A DNA stretch of 64,000 nucleotides from Aestuariibaculum sediminum (GCF_014596945.1 NZ_JACVXB010000002.1:430172-494171); one strand, 5' to 3'. Shown: positions 17,351-26,590, counted from the first letter of the stretch. The notes: a model not told the origin generated them from the sequence alone. Numbers and translations: made by a program.

Positions 17351-17444
17351 TGACTTCAATTGTAATCAGTACCAACGGTTAAATTGTAAAATCAACGGTC
17401 AAATCAACGGTCAAGCTTTGTTAAAATTGATTACAGTTGTAACC
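17351..17444. repeat. Repeat block 1, CAACGGT array between inverted ends
   Basis: The block opens with TGACTTCAATTGTAATCAGT and ends with TTGATTACAGTTGTAACC. The ends are imperfect inverted repeats of each other (CAATTGTAATCA against CAACTGTAATCA). Between them CAACGGT occurs three times. The first 30 bases are identical to the start of block 2 at 18961. The whole could fold into a long imperfect hairpin. The remaining 17333-17527 sequence shows nothing else. Confidence 0.7.
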
Positions 17445-17527
17445 TTTTAAAATTAAGTAGAATGTATTTGTTAAAAAAACATCGAGAGCTCTTAAATTAT
17501 TGAGTTTATGACACGGAATTGAACCCT

Positions 17528-18790
17528 TTATTCATTTATGAGCCCACTGTACCTTGAGTTTTCACTAACGTTGTTTAAATCGACTGTTTGGGAATTACCG
17601 TTGTTAAGGTCAACTATTAGTAGGGATTGGGAAACATTGTTGTCGTCCACATCATAAAGCCCGATTATTTTGTTGCTTGAACTATCAAAAACAAGGTTCC
17701 CAAAGTAAGTACTGATGACGTTCAAGGTGGCAACAAGTTGAGAAGTTCCGTTTGACTTGTCTATTTCTACAATTTGTTTTTGTTCTGAACTGTCTCCAGA
17801 TGGAGTTCCATAATATTTGTAGCCGTAAAGTTTACTGTTATTTCCAACTATAAGTCCGCTGTACCTTGAGTTTTCGCTAACGTTGTTTAAGTGGACTGTT
17901 TGGGAATTACCATTGTTAAGGTCAACTATAAGTAGGGATTGGGAAACATTGTTGTCGTCCACATCATAAAGCCCGATTATTTTGTTGCTTGAACTATCAA
18001 ACACAAGGTTCCCAAAGTAAGTACTGTTGATGTTCAAGGTAGCAACAAGTTGAGAAGTTCCGTTTGACTTGTCTATTTCTACAATTTGTTTTTGTTCTGA
18101 ACTGTTTCCAGATGGATTTCCATAATATTTGTAGCCGTAAATTTTACTGTTATTTCCAACTACAAGTCCGCTGTACCTTGAGTTTTCACTCACATTGTTT
18201 AAGTCGACTGTTTGGGAGTTACCATTGTTAAGGTCAATTATTAGTAGGGATTGGGAAACATTGTTGTCGTCCACATCATAAAGTCCGATTATTTTGTTAC
18301 TTGAACTATCAAACACAATGTTTTCAAAGTAAGTACTGTTGACGTTCAAGCTGGCAACAAGTTGAGAAGTTCCGTTTGACTTGTCTATTTCTACAATTTG
18401 TTTTTGCTCCGAACTGTCTCCAGATGGATTTCCAAAATATTTGTAGCCGTAAAGGTTGTTTAAATTAATCGTAATGCTGCCAATAACTGTTGAAATGTCA
18501 TTGTAAACTAAAACGATATCACCAGAAGTAGCTCCACTTGGAATTTGTACTTTGATAGCCGTTGATGTAATTTCGGTTATGACTCCGTTTACTCCATTAA
18601 ACTGAATGATATAATTTCCATTTGAATTAAAATTTTGTCCATTTATTGTGATTTCATCCCCAATGTTTCCAGTGCTTGAAGAGATACTACTAACTGTAGG
18701 GTCTTGATTTTGTTCAGTATCTGAACCACTATCACTTTAACAGCTAAATATTAAAAATGTCAAAATTAAAATTGAATAGATTTTTCTCAT
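17528..18790 (-). pseudogene. IPT/TIG-domain lipoprotein with 104-residue repeats, early stop codon
   Basis: Read from the ATG at 18790, the frame gives a lipoprotein signal peptide, MRKIYSILILTFLIFSC, then a TAA stop (18737-18739) directly after the lipobox cysteine. The same frame continues open as SDSGSDTEQNQDPTVSS, an IPT/TIG domain (GNIGDEITINGQNFNSN) and about three copies of a 104-residue repeat built on YGYKYYGNPSG, QIVEIDKSNGTSQLVATLN, GLYDVDDNNVSQSLL and NNVSENSRYSGL. The last repeat is cut short (YSGLINE). A single base change, for example AAA to TAA, explains the break. Before it was broken it was probably a surface lipoprotein. Expression from the internal TTG (18349) would lack a signal peptide. 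Confidence 0.8.
17535..18455. repeat. Three near-identical 312-bp tandem repeats inside the lipoprotein gene
   Basis: CCGCTGTACCTTGAGTTTT recurs at about 17852 and 18164, exactly 312 bases apart, with a diverged third copy at about 17540. The copies differ at only a few bases over long stretches, so the duplication is recent. 312 is a multiple of three and keeps the frame. Confidence 0.85.
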
Positions 18791-18960
18791 TTGTAGTTAG
18801 GGGTTAATGTGTTAAATATTGTATCACACTAGTTCATTTATTCCTAATATTTTAACAGCCAATATATGGTTATTACTCATTTAATAAAGTTATTATTCGT
18901 ACAAATGCATAAATAATAGATGAAATTTCTGCTAACGTTTTGTTGTTTGGGTTAATGTCT

Positions 18961-19106
18961 TGACTTCAATTGTAATCAGTACCAACGGTTATATAGTAAA
19001 ATCAACGGTTAAGGCAACGGTTTAGATTTATTTTGCAACGGTCAAATAAAATTAGCAACGGTTAAATCAACGGTCAAGCTTTGTTAAATTTGATTACCGT
19101 TGAACT
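18961..19106. repeat. Repeat block 2, longer CAACGGT array
   Basis: The first 30 bases match block 1 exactly. CAACGGT then occurs six times on the plus strand (in ACCAACGGTT, TCAACGGTTA, GGCAACGGTT, TGCAACGGTC, AGCAACGGTT and TCAACGGTCA) and once inverted in TTACCGTTGAAC, which closes the block as the inverted partner of TTCAATTGTAATCA. The rest of the 18791-19200 gap is AT-rich; GCTAACGTTTTGTTG at 18931-18945 just before the block resembles repeats I know from other flavobacterial genomes. Confidence 0.7.
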
Positions 19107-19200
19107 CATATTTTTTAATCAAAATATGACTTATCCATAATTAATAGATTTTGAAAAATGAGTAAATTTATTAAAGGCAAAGTTTATAAATTAAATAATT

Positions 19201-20337
19201 ATGGAAGCGGACAATTCTTTAAGCCGTAAAGAGCTTTATGATTTAGTTTGGTCGAAACCTGTCTATAAAATACTTGATGAATATTCAATTACTCACTCTC
19301 TATTCAAGAAAATATGCAAAGCAAACGATATTCCGTTACCTATTAATGGCTATTGGCAAAAGTTGAGGCATAAAAAGAAAGTAGATAAAATTGAATTGCC
19401 TGAAACCAATAAGCAATATAGTCTTATAAAACTATTTGTGAGTCCTGATGAAAATGATCCAGACAGTTTTAGGGGATTGTCTCAATTTAGTTTATTGGTT
19501 AGAAATATCAAAAATGATAAAACATTACCATTAAAAGTTCCTGAAAAATTAGTAAATCCGGATGCTATAATTAGAAGGACCAAAGATTACTATAAAAGAA
19601 GAAAAAGCGATGATTACCGGCATCAAACTAAAATGCCCAAGGAAGGTGTTTTTAGTGTAGATGTTTCAAAGGGGATAGAGGGTAGGACCTATCGTTTTGC
19701 AGATGCATTAATTAAACTTTTTAGGAAGAGAGGCCATGATATAAAAATCTTAACAAATCAGCAGTATTATAATGAAAATGGTACTAAAATGTTTGTTTTT
19801 GGAGAACGTTATTCTATAAGGATCAGAGAAAGTAATATTAGGGTGATGGAACAACACCCTAAATTTAGTTGGAAGGAGGCTAAATATTATCCATCTGGAA
19901 AACTAACACTAAAGTTAGACGATTTTTATGGTTATACCTGGAGTGACTCAAAAACAAAACTACTTGAAGATAAGCTGGCTGAAATTCTTGCTTTTATGGA
20001 ATTAAGAGCTAAAAAGGATATTCAGGAAGAAATAGAAAGAAAAATTAGGCAGGCGGAAAGAGAAAGGTTACGAAAAATAGAGGAAGAACAAAAACAACGA
20101 AGAGACAAGGAATTAAGGGCTTTTAAAGCTGTAATAAATCATTCTAGTGGATGGCAAAAATCTATGGATTTACGTAATTATATTAAAGCTGTAGAGCAAA
20201 ATGCAATTGAAAACAATAAGTTAACCCCAGAACTAAAAACTTGGCTTAAATGGATTAATGATAAGGCCGATTGGTACGATCCATTAATTGAAAAGGAAGA
20301 CGAACTCTTTGTAAATATTGATAGAGAAAGTATTTAG
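19201..20337 (+). CDS. Unknown protein with N-terminal HTH-like motif and C-terminal coiled coil
   Basis: The 378-residue protein begins with LSRKELYDLVWSKPVYKILDEYSITHSLFKKICKANDIPLPINGYWQKL by pattern, a segment found at the N terminus of many uncharacterised proteins on bacterial genomic islands. It looks like a DNA-binding HTH (VYKILDEYSITHSLFKKICKANDIP). The middle contains a Tyr/Arg-rich segment (YKRRKSDDYRHQ) and a mixed domain (FGERYSIRIRESNI). From residue 265 to 325 there is a strongly charged coiled coil (EEIERKIRQAERERLRKIEEEQKQRR). It stands alone between the repeat blocks and the convergent defence operon. I do not know its function. Confidence 0.75.
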   Translation: MEADNSLSRKELYDLVWSKPVYKILDEYSITHSLFKKICKANDIPLPINGYWQKLRHKKKVDKIELPETNKQYSLIKLFVSPDENDPDSFRGLSQFSLLVRNIKNDKTLPLKVPEKLVNPDAIIRRTKDYYKRRKSDDYRHQTKMPKEGVFSVDVSKGIEGRTYRFADALIKLFRKRGHDIKILTNQQYYNENGTKMFVFGERYSIRIRESNIRVMEQHPKFSWKEAKYYPSGKLTLKLDDFYGYTWSDSKTKLLEDKLAEILAFMELRAKKDIQEEIERKIRQAERERLRKIEEEQKQRRDKELRAFKAVINHSSGWQKSMDLRNYIKAVEQNAIENNKLTPELKTWLKWINDKADWYDPLIEKEDELFVNIDRESI

Positions 20338-20338
20338 G

Positions 20339-20367
20339 AACCTTTGATTTGAATTAGATCAAAGGTT
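20339..20367. terminator. Hairpin between convergent genes
   Basis: A perfect 10-bp stem, AACCTTTGAT paired with ATCAAAGGTT, with a nine-base loop, sits in the 36-base gap between two genes that end facing each other. The T run is short on both sides, so termination in either direction is plausible but not certain. Confidence 0.6.
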
Positions 20368-20373
20368 AAATCT

Positions 20374-21405
20374 TTATGTATAGAAACTATAGACTGCCAT
20401 CCATTCAGGTTTTGTTTTCATGCACTTTAAAAATGGTACCTTTAAGAATTTTCGATCTTCAAAAATTTCTATTTCATAATCTTCAATTGCATCATCTAAA
20501 ATTTCTTCATACGTAAGACCGGTCTTCCTTTTATTATTTCTTAATTGTCTATTTGCAATTGTTCTTAATTCTGTTTTTGAAAAACTTCTAGTTTCTTTGT
20601 TATAACGTTCCTTAATTTTAAATAACCAATCCCATGTTGATATTTTATTTACATTAGCTTTGCCAAAGTCTATTGTAATATCTTTTATTCTTAATTTAAG
20701 GTAATCTAAATCGTCACTATCTTTAATTACTACAGTAACTTCAATAGGAATATGTTTTGTATCGAATGCATAAAATGAAATTCTGTTAGAACTGAATGGA
20801 TTTTTTGTGCTTTTACATTTCTTGTTACACTTACTACAAAGAGGTACTAGATTTTGAAAGTTGACAGAAGCAAAAGGATATTTAGCTTTTGGCAAATAAT
20901 GGTCATTGTCTTCTCTATAATGAGTTTCTGGGGACTCGATACGAGATAGACCACAACATGGACATGTTTCAAAAGTAGGGTTTTTCTCTAATAATTTATT
21001 ATAATAATCGAGCTTGTCTCCTGGCACTTCTACTCTGTCTATTAAATAATCGTAAAACTTGATCATTAAGGGTTTCATGTCGTCTTTTACAACGTTAGGC
21101 AATTCGTTTAATGGAATTGGCAATAATTTTCCTTCGCAAAGTTCTTCAATTCTATTATTTGTAATAAAAGCTTCTCTAATAAGTGCTCTTTGGTCATCAG
21201 TTAGATTTTTACACTTTTCGTAAATGGCATCAACCTTTTCTTTCAACCAATCATAAGCATTGTAAATTTCCTCAAAATTTTCATCAAGTAAATCTGAACA
21301 AGAATTATTATTAGACGCATTGCACCAAACTTGACAAACCAAATGTTCTAGGTGTGAATGCAATGTGAAAATCGGGTGATTTATAGGTTTATAGGTTCTT
21401 AGCAT
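20374..21405 (-). CDS. HNH endonuclease, Septu PtuB-like
   Basis: The 343-residue protein has a zinc-supported HNH domain in its middle: CPCCG (near residue 150), DNDHYLPKAKYPFAS (near 163, with the catalytic histidine pair position), NLVPLCSKCNKKC (near 185) carrying the Asn and second Cys pair. The arrangement matches the PtuB/TIGR02646-like nucleases that work with an ATPase in Septu and in retron Ec78. The N-terminal 140 residues are helical and may bind the ATPase. It starts one base inside the stop of the ATPase gene (TAATG), and it is the last gene of the four-gene minus-strand operon. It is likely the effector that cuts DNA or tRNA; the target is unknown. Confidence 0.85.
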   Translation of the reverse strand: MLRTYKPINHPIFTLHSHLEHLVCQVWCNASNNNSCSDLLDENFEEIYNAYDWLKEKVDAIYEKCKNLTDDQRALIREAFITNNRIEELCEGKLLPIPLNELPNVVKDDMKPLMIKFYDYLIDRVEVPGDKLDYYNKLLEKNPTFETCPCCGLSRIESPETHYREDNDHYLPKAKYPFASVNFQNLVPLCSKCNKKCKSTKNPFSSNRISFYAFDTKHIPIEVTVVIKDSDDLDYLKLRIKDITIDFGKANVNKISTWDWLFKIKERYNKETRSFSKTELRTIANRQLRNNKRKTGLTYEEILDDAIEDYEIEIFEDRKFLKVPFLKCMKTKPEWMAVYSFYT

Positions 21406-23141
21406 TAATTCTTAGTTTTAATTCTGTTTAAACGTGCTAAAACCATATCCTTTTCGATTGATTCTCCTAGCTTTTTAAGCTTTGATTTTATTTTGATAAT
21501 GTCATCATTTGATTTGATGTCGCTAAATTCTATTGCGTCTAATTCAGAATTAGACAAATCACCAATTGATTGATCGTAATTAAATAATCTATCTAGTATC
21601 AACTCAACAGAAGTTCCATAGGTGTTGAATGCATTGTCTAGCTCCGATACCTTTTTCGATGTTGTATCTCCGTCTTCGTTTTTTTCAAAAAGTACTACAT
21701 TGTCTGGTAAACAATCTGAAATAATGAATGGTGAATGAGAAGTCAGTAATATGTCTTTAAGTAGGTGAACATTGAAGTCTCCATTTGATAAACCTTTTGG
21801 GTTCCCTGAGGAAATACTATCATTTAATACTTTAACAAACTTGGCTCTCCAACTTGGGTTAAAATGCGTCTCTGGCTCGTCTAGGAGCAATAAAGAACGT
21901 TTGTCTTTTAGTAATAAACAAATTCCCATAGTATGGATAAACTGGTGTTCTCCATCAGAAAAGCTTCTGAGAAGCAAATCTTTTACTTTGCCCGTTTTAA
22001 GCTCTTTAGTAATGTAGAAATCCAAAAAGTGAAAAACATCTTGTCTCGGACTTCCTACTGGCAATTTCCCATCTGTATAAACGCCTTTAGAACGATATAC
22101 ATCATCTTTCGTTACTTCGTCAACAAAATGATTGTTCAATTCATATAACAATCTGAATAACTGAAAGCATTCTAATGAGGAATGAAAATGTTCTTTGAAG
22201 GCTAATTTGGTAGCTTCATTAACATAAAAGTCTAACCAAAGCGTTTTTGTTTTTTGATCCAAAAACCACGAAGTAGCACATTTTTTTAAGTCATCTAATT
22301 GATGTTGTTCAAGCAGTTTAAGAATAGGAACTTTTACAGTTTTTTTTGTTTTCTGATCTTGAAATTCAAAATCATGTAAGTGTATATTCATTCTAAAACT
22401 TCTCAATCCCAAAATACCAGTGTTGTCAATATGTCTTAATGGGACAAGTGTGTTTTTATTTTCAAACAGTAAACAAACCAATAGTACTGCCTGACTCATA
22501 TTGTTGTCTATGTAAATCAAGCTATTTTCAGGCTCATCAAAACGATCGTAATTATCTCCTGTAGCTTGTCGAAATTCATCTAAGTGGATTAACCGACTTT
22601 TGATAAATGGCAAACTCAAAATCTCGTTTTCACCTGATGAATAGCCTATAACGTGAGCAGGTAAATAATCCTTACCATCAGCTGCACTGTCTCTAATTTT
22701 TGGAGGATGAAGTGAAATTTCTCTTATTTCCGTGGAACTATCAAACGGAAAGGGTTGAATAAACATTTGTGGCTCTTTTCCTTCTTTTTTAGAGATAATT
22801 ACCTTATCAAAATAATAAAGTGTGTAATTCTTTCTATTATGCTGCCCAATCAAATACTCTAAAGTAAAAGCATCAGGAGTGCACTCATTGCGTTTAAAAT
22901 TCTTTGGGTTTTTAATACTTTCGGGTAAATACTTAGCTACACAAACTTCCAAATGATAGAAGATATTCGCCAAGGCTTCTAATACATTGGATTTACCACT
23001 ACCGTTTAATCCAGCAAAGCAGAATGGACGAAAATGTTCCATTGCTTCCGTATCAGATAATGAATGGAAGTTGATTTCAAAACCTTGTTGCAAGCTTCTG
23101 AAACCTTCTTTATTCTCTATTTTGAGTTTTAGTAGTTTCAT
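21405..23141 (-). CDS. AAA/ABC-type ATPase, Septu PtuA-like, linked to restriction genes
   Basis: The 578-residue protein belongs to the SMC/RecF-like ATPases of the OLD/PtuA kind. Walker A is GLNGSGKS at residues 44-51. A signature-like SFSDGEHQF lies near 393, Walker B with catalytic Glu in LLLLDEPETHFNP near 417, and the H-loop in LLTSHSPFI near 468. The region between Walker A and the signature (about 340 residues) is not a long coiled coil, unlike SMC proteins. The start overlaps the hsdS stop by one base (TGATG), and the nuclease gene overlaps this stop by one base. It probably gates the HNH partner by ATP hydrolysis. I recall family databases holding an ATPase family described as restriction-system associated; this protein probably belongs there. 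Confidence 0.88.
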   Translation of the reverse strand: MKLLKLKIENKEGFRSLQQGFEINFHSLSDTEAMEHFRPFCFAGLNGSGKSNVLEALANIFYHLEVCVAKYLPESIKNPKNFKRNECTPDAFTLEYLIGQHNRKNYTLYYFDKVIISKKEGKEPQMFIQPFPFDSSTEIREISLHPPKIRDSAADGKDYLPAHVIGYSSGENEILSLPFIKSRLIHLDEFRQATGDNYDRFDEPENSLIYIDNNMSQAVLLVCLLFENKNTLVPLRHIDNTGILGLRSFRMNIHLHDFEFQDQKTKKTVKVPILKLLEQHQLDDLKKCATSWFLDQKTKTLWLDFYVNEATKLAFKEHFHSSLECFQLFRLLYELNNHFVDEVTKDDVYRSKGVYTDGKLPVGSPRQDVFHFLDFYITKELKTGKVKDLLLRSFSDGEHQFIHTMGICLLLKDKRSLLLLDEPETHFNPSWRAKFVKVLNDSISSGNPKGLSNGDFNVHLLKDILLTSHSPFIISDCLPDNVVLFEKNEDGDTTSKKVSELDNAFNTYGTSVELILDRLFNYDQSIGDLSNSELDAIEFSDIKSNDDIIKIKSKLKKLGESIEKDMVLARLNRIKTKN

Positions 23142-24514
23142 CAGGTAGTTAGCTTTACTCGTTTTGTTTTTTTATCGAAGATCTGCACTACTTTACCTTC
23201 TTTCAAAAGCTCAAATACAAATTCTTTGGCTTTGTCATATACTTCCTGTTCGGAAAACTTCTTATCATTCAGTTCATGTTTATCTAACCGTTCAAGAAGT
23301 AGTTGAATGGATTTGGTATTGCTGTTTTCTTTGAAAAAATTATAGTCGTTTTCCAGTAAAACTTCTAAGTCTATTCCTTTTCCAAATTCTAAATCTCCTT
23401 TAAATGCCAGTTGAGATAATGCCTTTTGTAAAGTTTCTATAGACTCTTTAGAAAGGTTTAACTTCCTTCTTGTTTCAATGTATTTGTTGTATTTGACTTC
23501 AAATTGCTTTTGCAATTCGATACTTGGATAGGGGATGAGTATATTCCTGAATTTGTTCATAGAAATATTCAGCATTGAACTGCTTGAACCTGTAGCAATT
23601 GAAAGAAATGATTTTTTAACATCTTTATTTTGAAGTACGTAGTGTAAGTAAACTTTATTTATTAAAGTTTCATTAGTATCAATTCTCCATATTTTATCTG
23701 GGAGAAATAGTTGATCATAGTCTTCATGAACTATAGATGTTGCACCTACCAATTCTAAGGTATTTGCTCTACTAAAAAGTAGATCTCCCTTTCTTGGATG
23801 TACAAGTTGTTTTTTTATTTTATCTTTTTTTACCGCTTTATATTCCTCTGGGTTGAAAATTCCTTTGGTGACAGCACTGATTTTAATTACCCCAAGTTCA
23901 TCATCTTGCAACTCCTTTTTGTCTTCACCTCCATAACTTGAACCTGCAGTAATCTTTTCAATACAATCATTAATTGGGCTAATTTTCCATTGATTAGGTC
24001 TTTCCATTGGATTGCCAAACATATCCAAAAAGGTCGCACTCAACAATTCATCGTATTGGGCAATGGTTTTTTCTCGCTTATCTAAAATGCCGTTTGCTTT
24101 GTCTAAGATGGCTACTATTTTGTTTTGCGTTTCTACGTCAGGTACTGGAATATTAATTCGCTTTAAATACTTAAAACTTCTGTCATATCCAGCATTAGGT
24201 AACTTGACTGTTTGCAAAAAGTAAAACCCGTATTTTGGTATAATTTTATTAGTGCTTTCTAATAATTTCACTCCATCCGCACCGATAGCAAAATCTTTAT
24301 CAAAATATTTAACGTTTCTACTATGGTCACCATAAATAATGCATGGTATTTTACACTTTACTATTGTGTTTTTATCATCTGTGTATCCACCAATCAGTTT
24401 TTTACCTTGATCAATAATAGGGATTTGCCCTGTCTCCTTGTAATTAGATTGCTTTATTTTAATATTTCCACCAGTTACGTCAATAAAGCATTTTTCAAAT
24501 GGTAACTCTTCCAT
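23141..24514 (-). CDS. hsdS: Type I specificity subunit HsdS with extra C-terminal tail
   Basis: The 457-residue protein has two recognition domains, each closed by the expected spacer helix: INIPVPDVETQNKIVAILDKANGILDKREKTI (about 115-145) and ILIPYPSIELQKQFEVKYNKYIETRRKL (about 320-350), with QKALSQLAFKGDL, which is where HsdS proteins usually end. Here about 85 more residues follow, ending FSEQEVYDKAKEFVFELLKEGKVVQIFDKKTKRVKLTT by pattern. The start shares one base with the hsdM stop (TAATG). With HsdM it should make an active adenine methyltransferase. The tail is a candidate contact for the ATPase/HNH pair encoded immediately downstream. Confidence 0.92.
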   Translation of the reverse strand: MEELPFEKCFIDVTGGNIKIKQSNYKETGQIPIIDQGKKLIGGYTDDKNTIVKCKIPCIIYGDHSRNVKYFDKDFAIGADGVKLLESTNKIIPKYGFYFLQTVKLPNAGYDRSFKYLKRINIPVPDVETQNKIVAILDKANGILDKREKTIAQYDELLSATFLDMFGNPMERPNQWKISPINDCIEKITAGSSYGGEDKKELQDDELGVIKISAVTKGIFNPEEYKAVKKDKIKKQLVHPRKGDLLFSRANTLELVGATSIVHEDYDQLFLPDKIWRIDTNETLINKVYLHYVLQNKDVKKSFLSIATGSSSSMLNISMNKFRNILIPYPSIELQKQFEVKYNKYIETRRKLNLSKESIETLQKALSQLAFKGDLEFGKGIDLEVLLENDYNFFKENSNTKSIQLLLERLDKHELNDKKFSEQEVYDKAKEFVFELLKEGKVVQIFDKKTKRVKLTT

Positions 24515-26064
24515 TATCCAATTAGGTTTTTCAGTTCATCCATGTCCTTTTGTATTTCATTCTCCAATACAAAAAGGGCCTCCAATATTTTTTGAGGCGG
24601 CTCATAGCTGTGCTCTTCGTACTCAAATTTTTTGTAGCGGTTATAGCTCAAGTCTAGCTCATTTTCTTGTATTTCAGCAAGTGGTACAAAAAAATGATTG
24701 GTCCTCTCAATAGGCGTTTTGAATGCCTTGTTTTTATAAGCATCCACTACAATGGGTAATGGATTCTCAGCTAATTTCTTTCTATTATCATCAAGACTAT
24801 AACCGTCATTTTTTAGTTCATAAAACCATACTTTCTCTGTATGCCAAGTTGTGCTTTCTTCCTCTGCCTTGGTAAATACCAATATGGCTGTTTTTACACC
24901 TGTGTATGGCTTGAATGCACCACCAGGTAGAGATATTACCGCTTCTAGCTTGTTGTCCTTTAAAAGTATTTCTCGTGTTTGTTTTTGAGCTTTGCTATTT
25001 CCAAACAATACACCTTCAGGAATGATTACGGCGGCCTTTCCTCCTGAACGTAACATTTTGGAAATCCTCATAAGAAAGAGCAATTCACTATGCGTACCCG
25101 TAATTTTGAGTTTATCACTCATCCCGTCTTTATCAATTCTACCTGTGAAAGGTGGGTTAGCCAAAATCACAGAATATTCACCATCCTTATATTCTTTGTC
25201 ATATTTTTTGGAAAGCGAATCTATATTTTCAATTTGAGGTATTTTGATACCGTGTAGCATTAAGTTCATCAAACCAATCCGCACCATAGTTTGGTCAACA
25301 TCAAAACCAAAGAATGATTTTTTCCAGAGGTTATCCCAAACTTCCTGCTCGGTTATTTTATCACCGCCAAATCTTCTAAATCGTTGCAAGCCGTTTTCAT
25401 CCTTGATAATTTCTTTGGGACTGGTGTGCTTAGTAAGTATATGTTGATATGCACCAACTAAGAAACCACCTGTACCACATGCCGGGTCACAAATTTTATC
25501 ATTCACATCTGGGTCAATTATTTCACACATCAATTGGATCAAGTGCCTTGGGGTACGAAATTGACCGTTCTTCCCTCCAGAGCCCATTTCATCAATCAGA
25601 TATTCGTACAAATCACCTTGTGTATCTTGAAATTGCTGTCCCTCGTCTTGTTGTTTTTTTATTTCGGAAAAAAGTTCATCAATGGATTCAACCGCATCAT
25701 CCAATAATGAAGAATTATTGATGATAAAAATGGCATTCTCCATATACCTTGAGTAAGGTTGAGAAGGATCATTAAGATTTTTTATAAACGGAAATGCTTT
25801 TTTAGAAACTACTTCCAACATAGTGTCAGGGTCGAGTTGAGAGAAATGCGACCAACGACAATCTTCCTGACCGTCAAAAATTGATTTATACTTTTTCTTT
25901 GCAGAAATTGCTTTTGCTTTTTCCAAAGTATCTGTATCATCTATTCTTCTCATAAAAATCAAATACGATATTTGTTCTATAGCTATAATGGGGTTGGTGA
26001 TACCTCTACTCCAGAATTTATCCCAAAGTTTATTTATTTTTGATTTTAATTCATTTGATAGCAT
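24514..26064 (-). CDS. hsdM: Type I methyltransferase subunit HsdM (second system)
   Basis: The 516-residue protein has an N-terminal HsdM domain (LWDKFWSRGITNPIIAIEQISYLIFMRRID by pattern), the SAM motif DPACGTGGF near residue 192, FGFDVDQTMVRIGLMNLMLHG after it, and the adenine-methylation motif NPPF near 300. It belongs to a different HsdM subfamily from the two plus-strand copies, so this is an independently acquired system. It is the first gene of the minus-strand operon, transcribed from the 26065-26590 gap. No HsdR of this system exists in the window; the ATPase and HNH genes occupy the place where hsdR would be. Confidence 0.95.
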   Translation of the reverse strand: MLSNELKSKINKLWDKFWSRGITNPIIAIEQISYLIFMRRIDDTDTLEKAKAISAKKKYKSIFDGQEDCRWSHFSQLDPDTMLEVVSKKAFPFIKNLNDPSQPYSRYMENAIFIINNSSLLDDAVESIDELFSEIKKQQDEGQQFQDTQGDLYEYLIDEMGSGGKNGQFRTPRHLIQLMCEIIDPDVNDKICDPACGTGGFLVGAYQHILTKHTSPKEIIKDENGLQRFRRFGGDKITEQEVWDNLWKKSFFGFDVDQTMVRIGLMNLMLHGIKIPQIENIDSLSKKYDKEYKDGEYSVILANPPFTGRIDKDGMSDKLKITGTHSELLFLMRISKMLRSGGKAAVIIPEGVLFGNSKAQKQTREILLKDNKLEAVISLPGGAFKPYTGVKTAILVFTKAEEESTTWHTEKVWFYELKNDGYSLDDNRKKLAENPLPIVVDAYKNKAFKTPIERTNHFFVPLAEIQENELDLSYNRYKKFEYEEHSYEPPQKILEALFVLENEIQKDMDELKNLIG

Positions 26065-26590
26065 TTTCAGTGCATTTTTTATTTAACTATAATTTTTTAA
26101 GTCTATTTCAAATTGCATTTTGTAGGAGATTATTAATTCTTTATTTAAGTGTAATCTCTATCATGATATTTAGGAAAACTTAACTGTTAGGTTCGACATT
26201 TGATCATCATGTCAAGCAAAATATTTAATTCCCTTATTAACAACTAGTTTTCTGTTTTTGACTTAATTTTACGGACTAAATTACAATTATATCTCAAATA
26301 TCAAGAAAGAAAATCATAATGATTAATTATAATTTTATGTTGATTTTGTCTCTTTTTGAGTAAGTTCATTTGTAATAGTAATTTGATAGGGTGAAAATGT
26401 TAACATTAAACATATATTTTTAAAATTGAGACATAATTTCTCTAAAGATTATCTTTACTAAAGTTGTAAAATTTCTTAATTTTAGAATAAATTATTGTAT
26501 TAGAAGATAAGCACACTGCTAATTTCCGAGGAACTTCCTAGACTTATTGTACCTCATTTTTGTATAAGCCTTGTAAATAAAGAGAATTAT
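26065..26590. other. Right-end non-coding region of the element
   Basis: This AT-rich stretch contains the promoter of the minus-strand operon and the right arm of the attachment site. At 26531-26561 the sequence GAACTTCCTAGACTTATTGT followed by ACCTCATTTTT resembles both the GAMCC iterons and the TTGTACCTC repeats of the left end. I see no gene. Confidence 0.6.

Noticed and set aside
17528-18349. Treating the 273-codon frame as a complete gene
   Set aside because: The same frame continues upstream through an IPT/TIG domain to a lipoprotein signal peptide, interrupted by one stop codon.
17351-19106. Possible CRISPR array from the CAACGGT repeats
   Set aside because: The repeats are only about seven bases long, irregularly spaced, and have no spacer pattern or cas genes nearby.
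14366-26064. The minus-strand HsdMS as a simple second half of the plus-strand type I system
   Set aside because: The HsdM subfamily differs clearly from the plus-strand copies, and the operon has its own coupled downstream genes.
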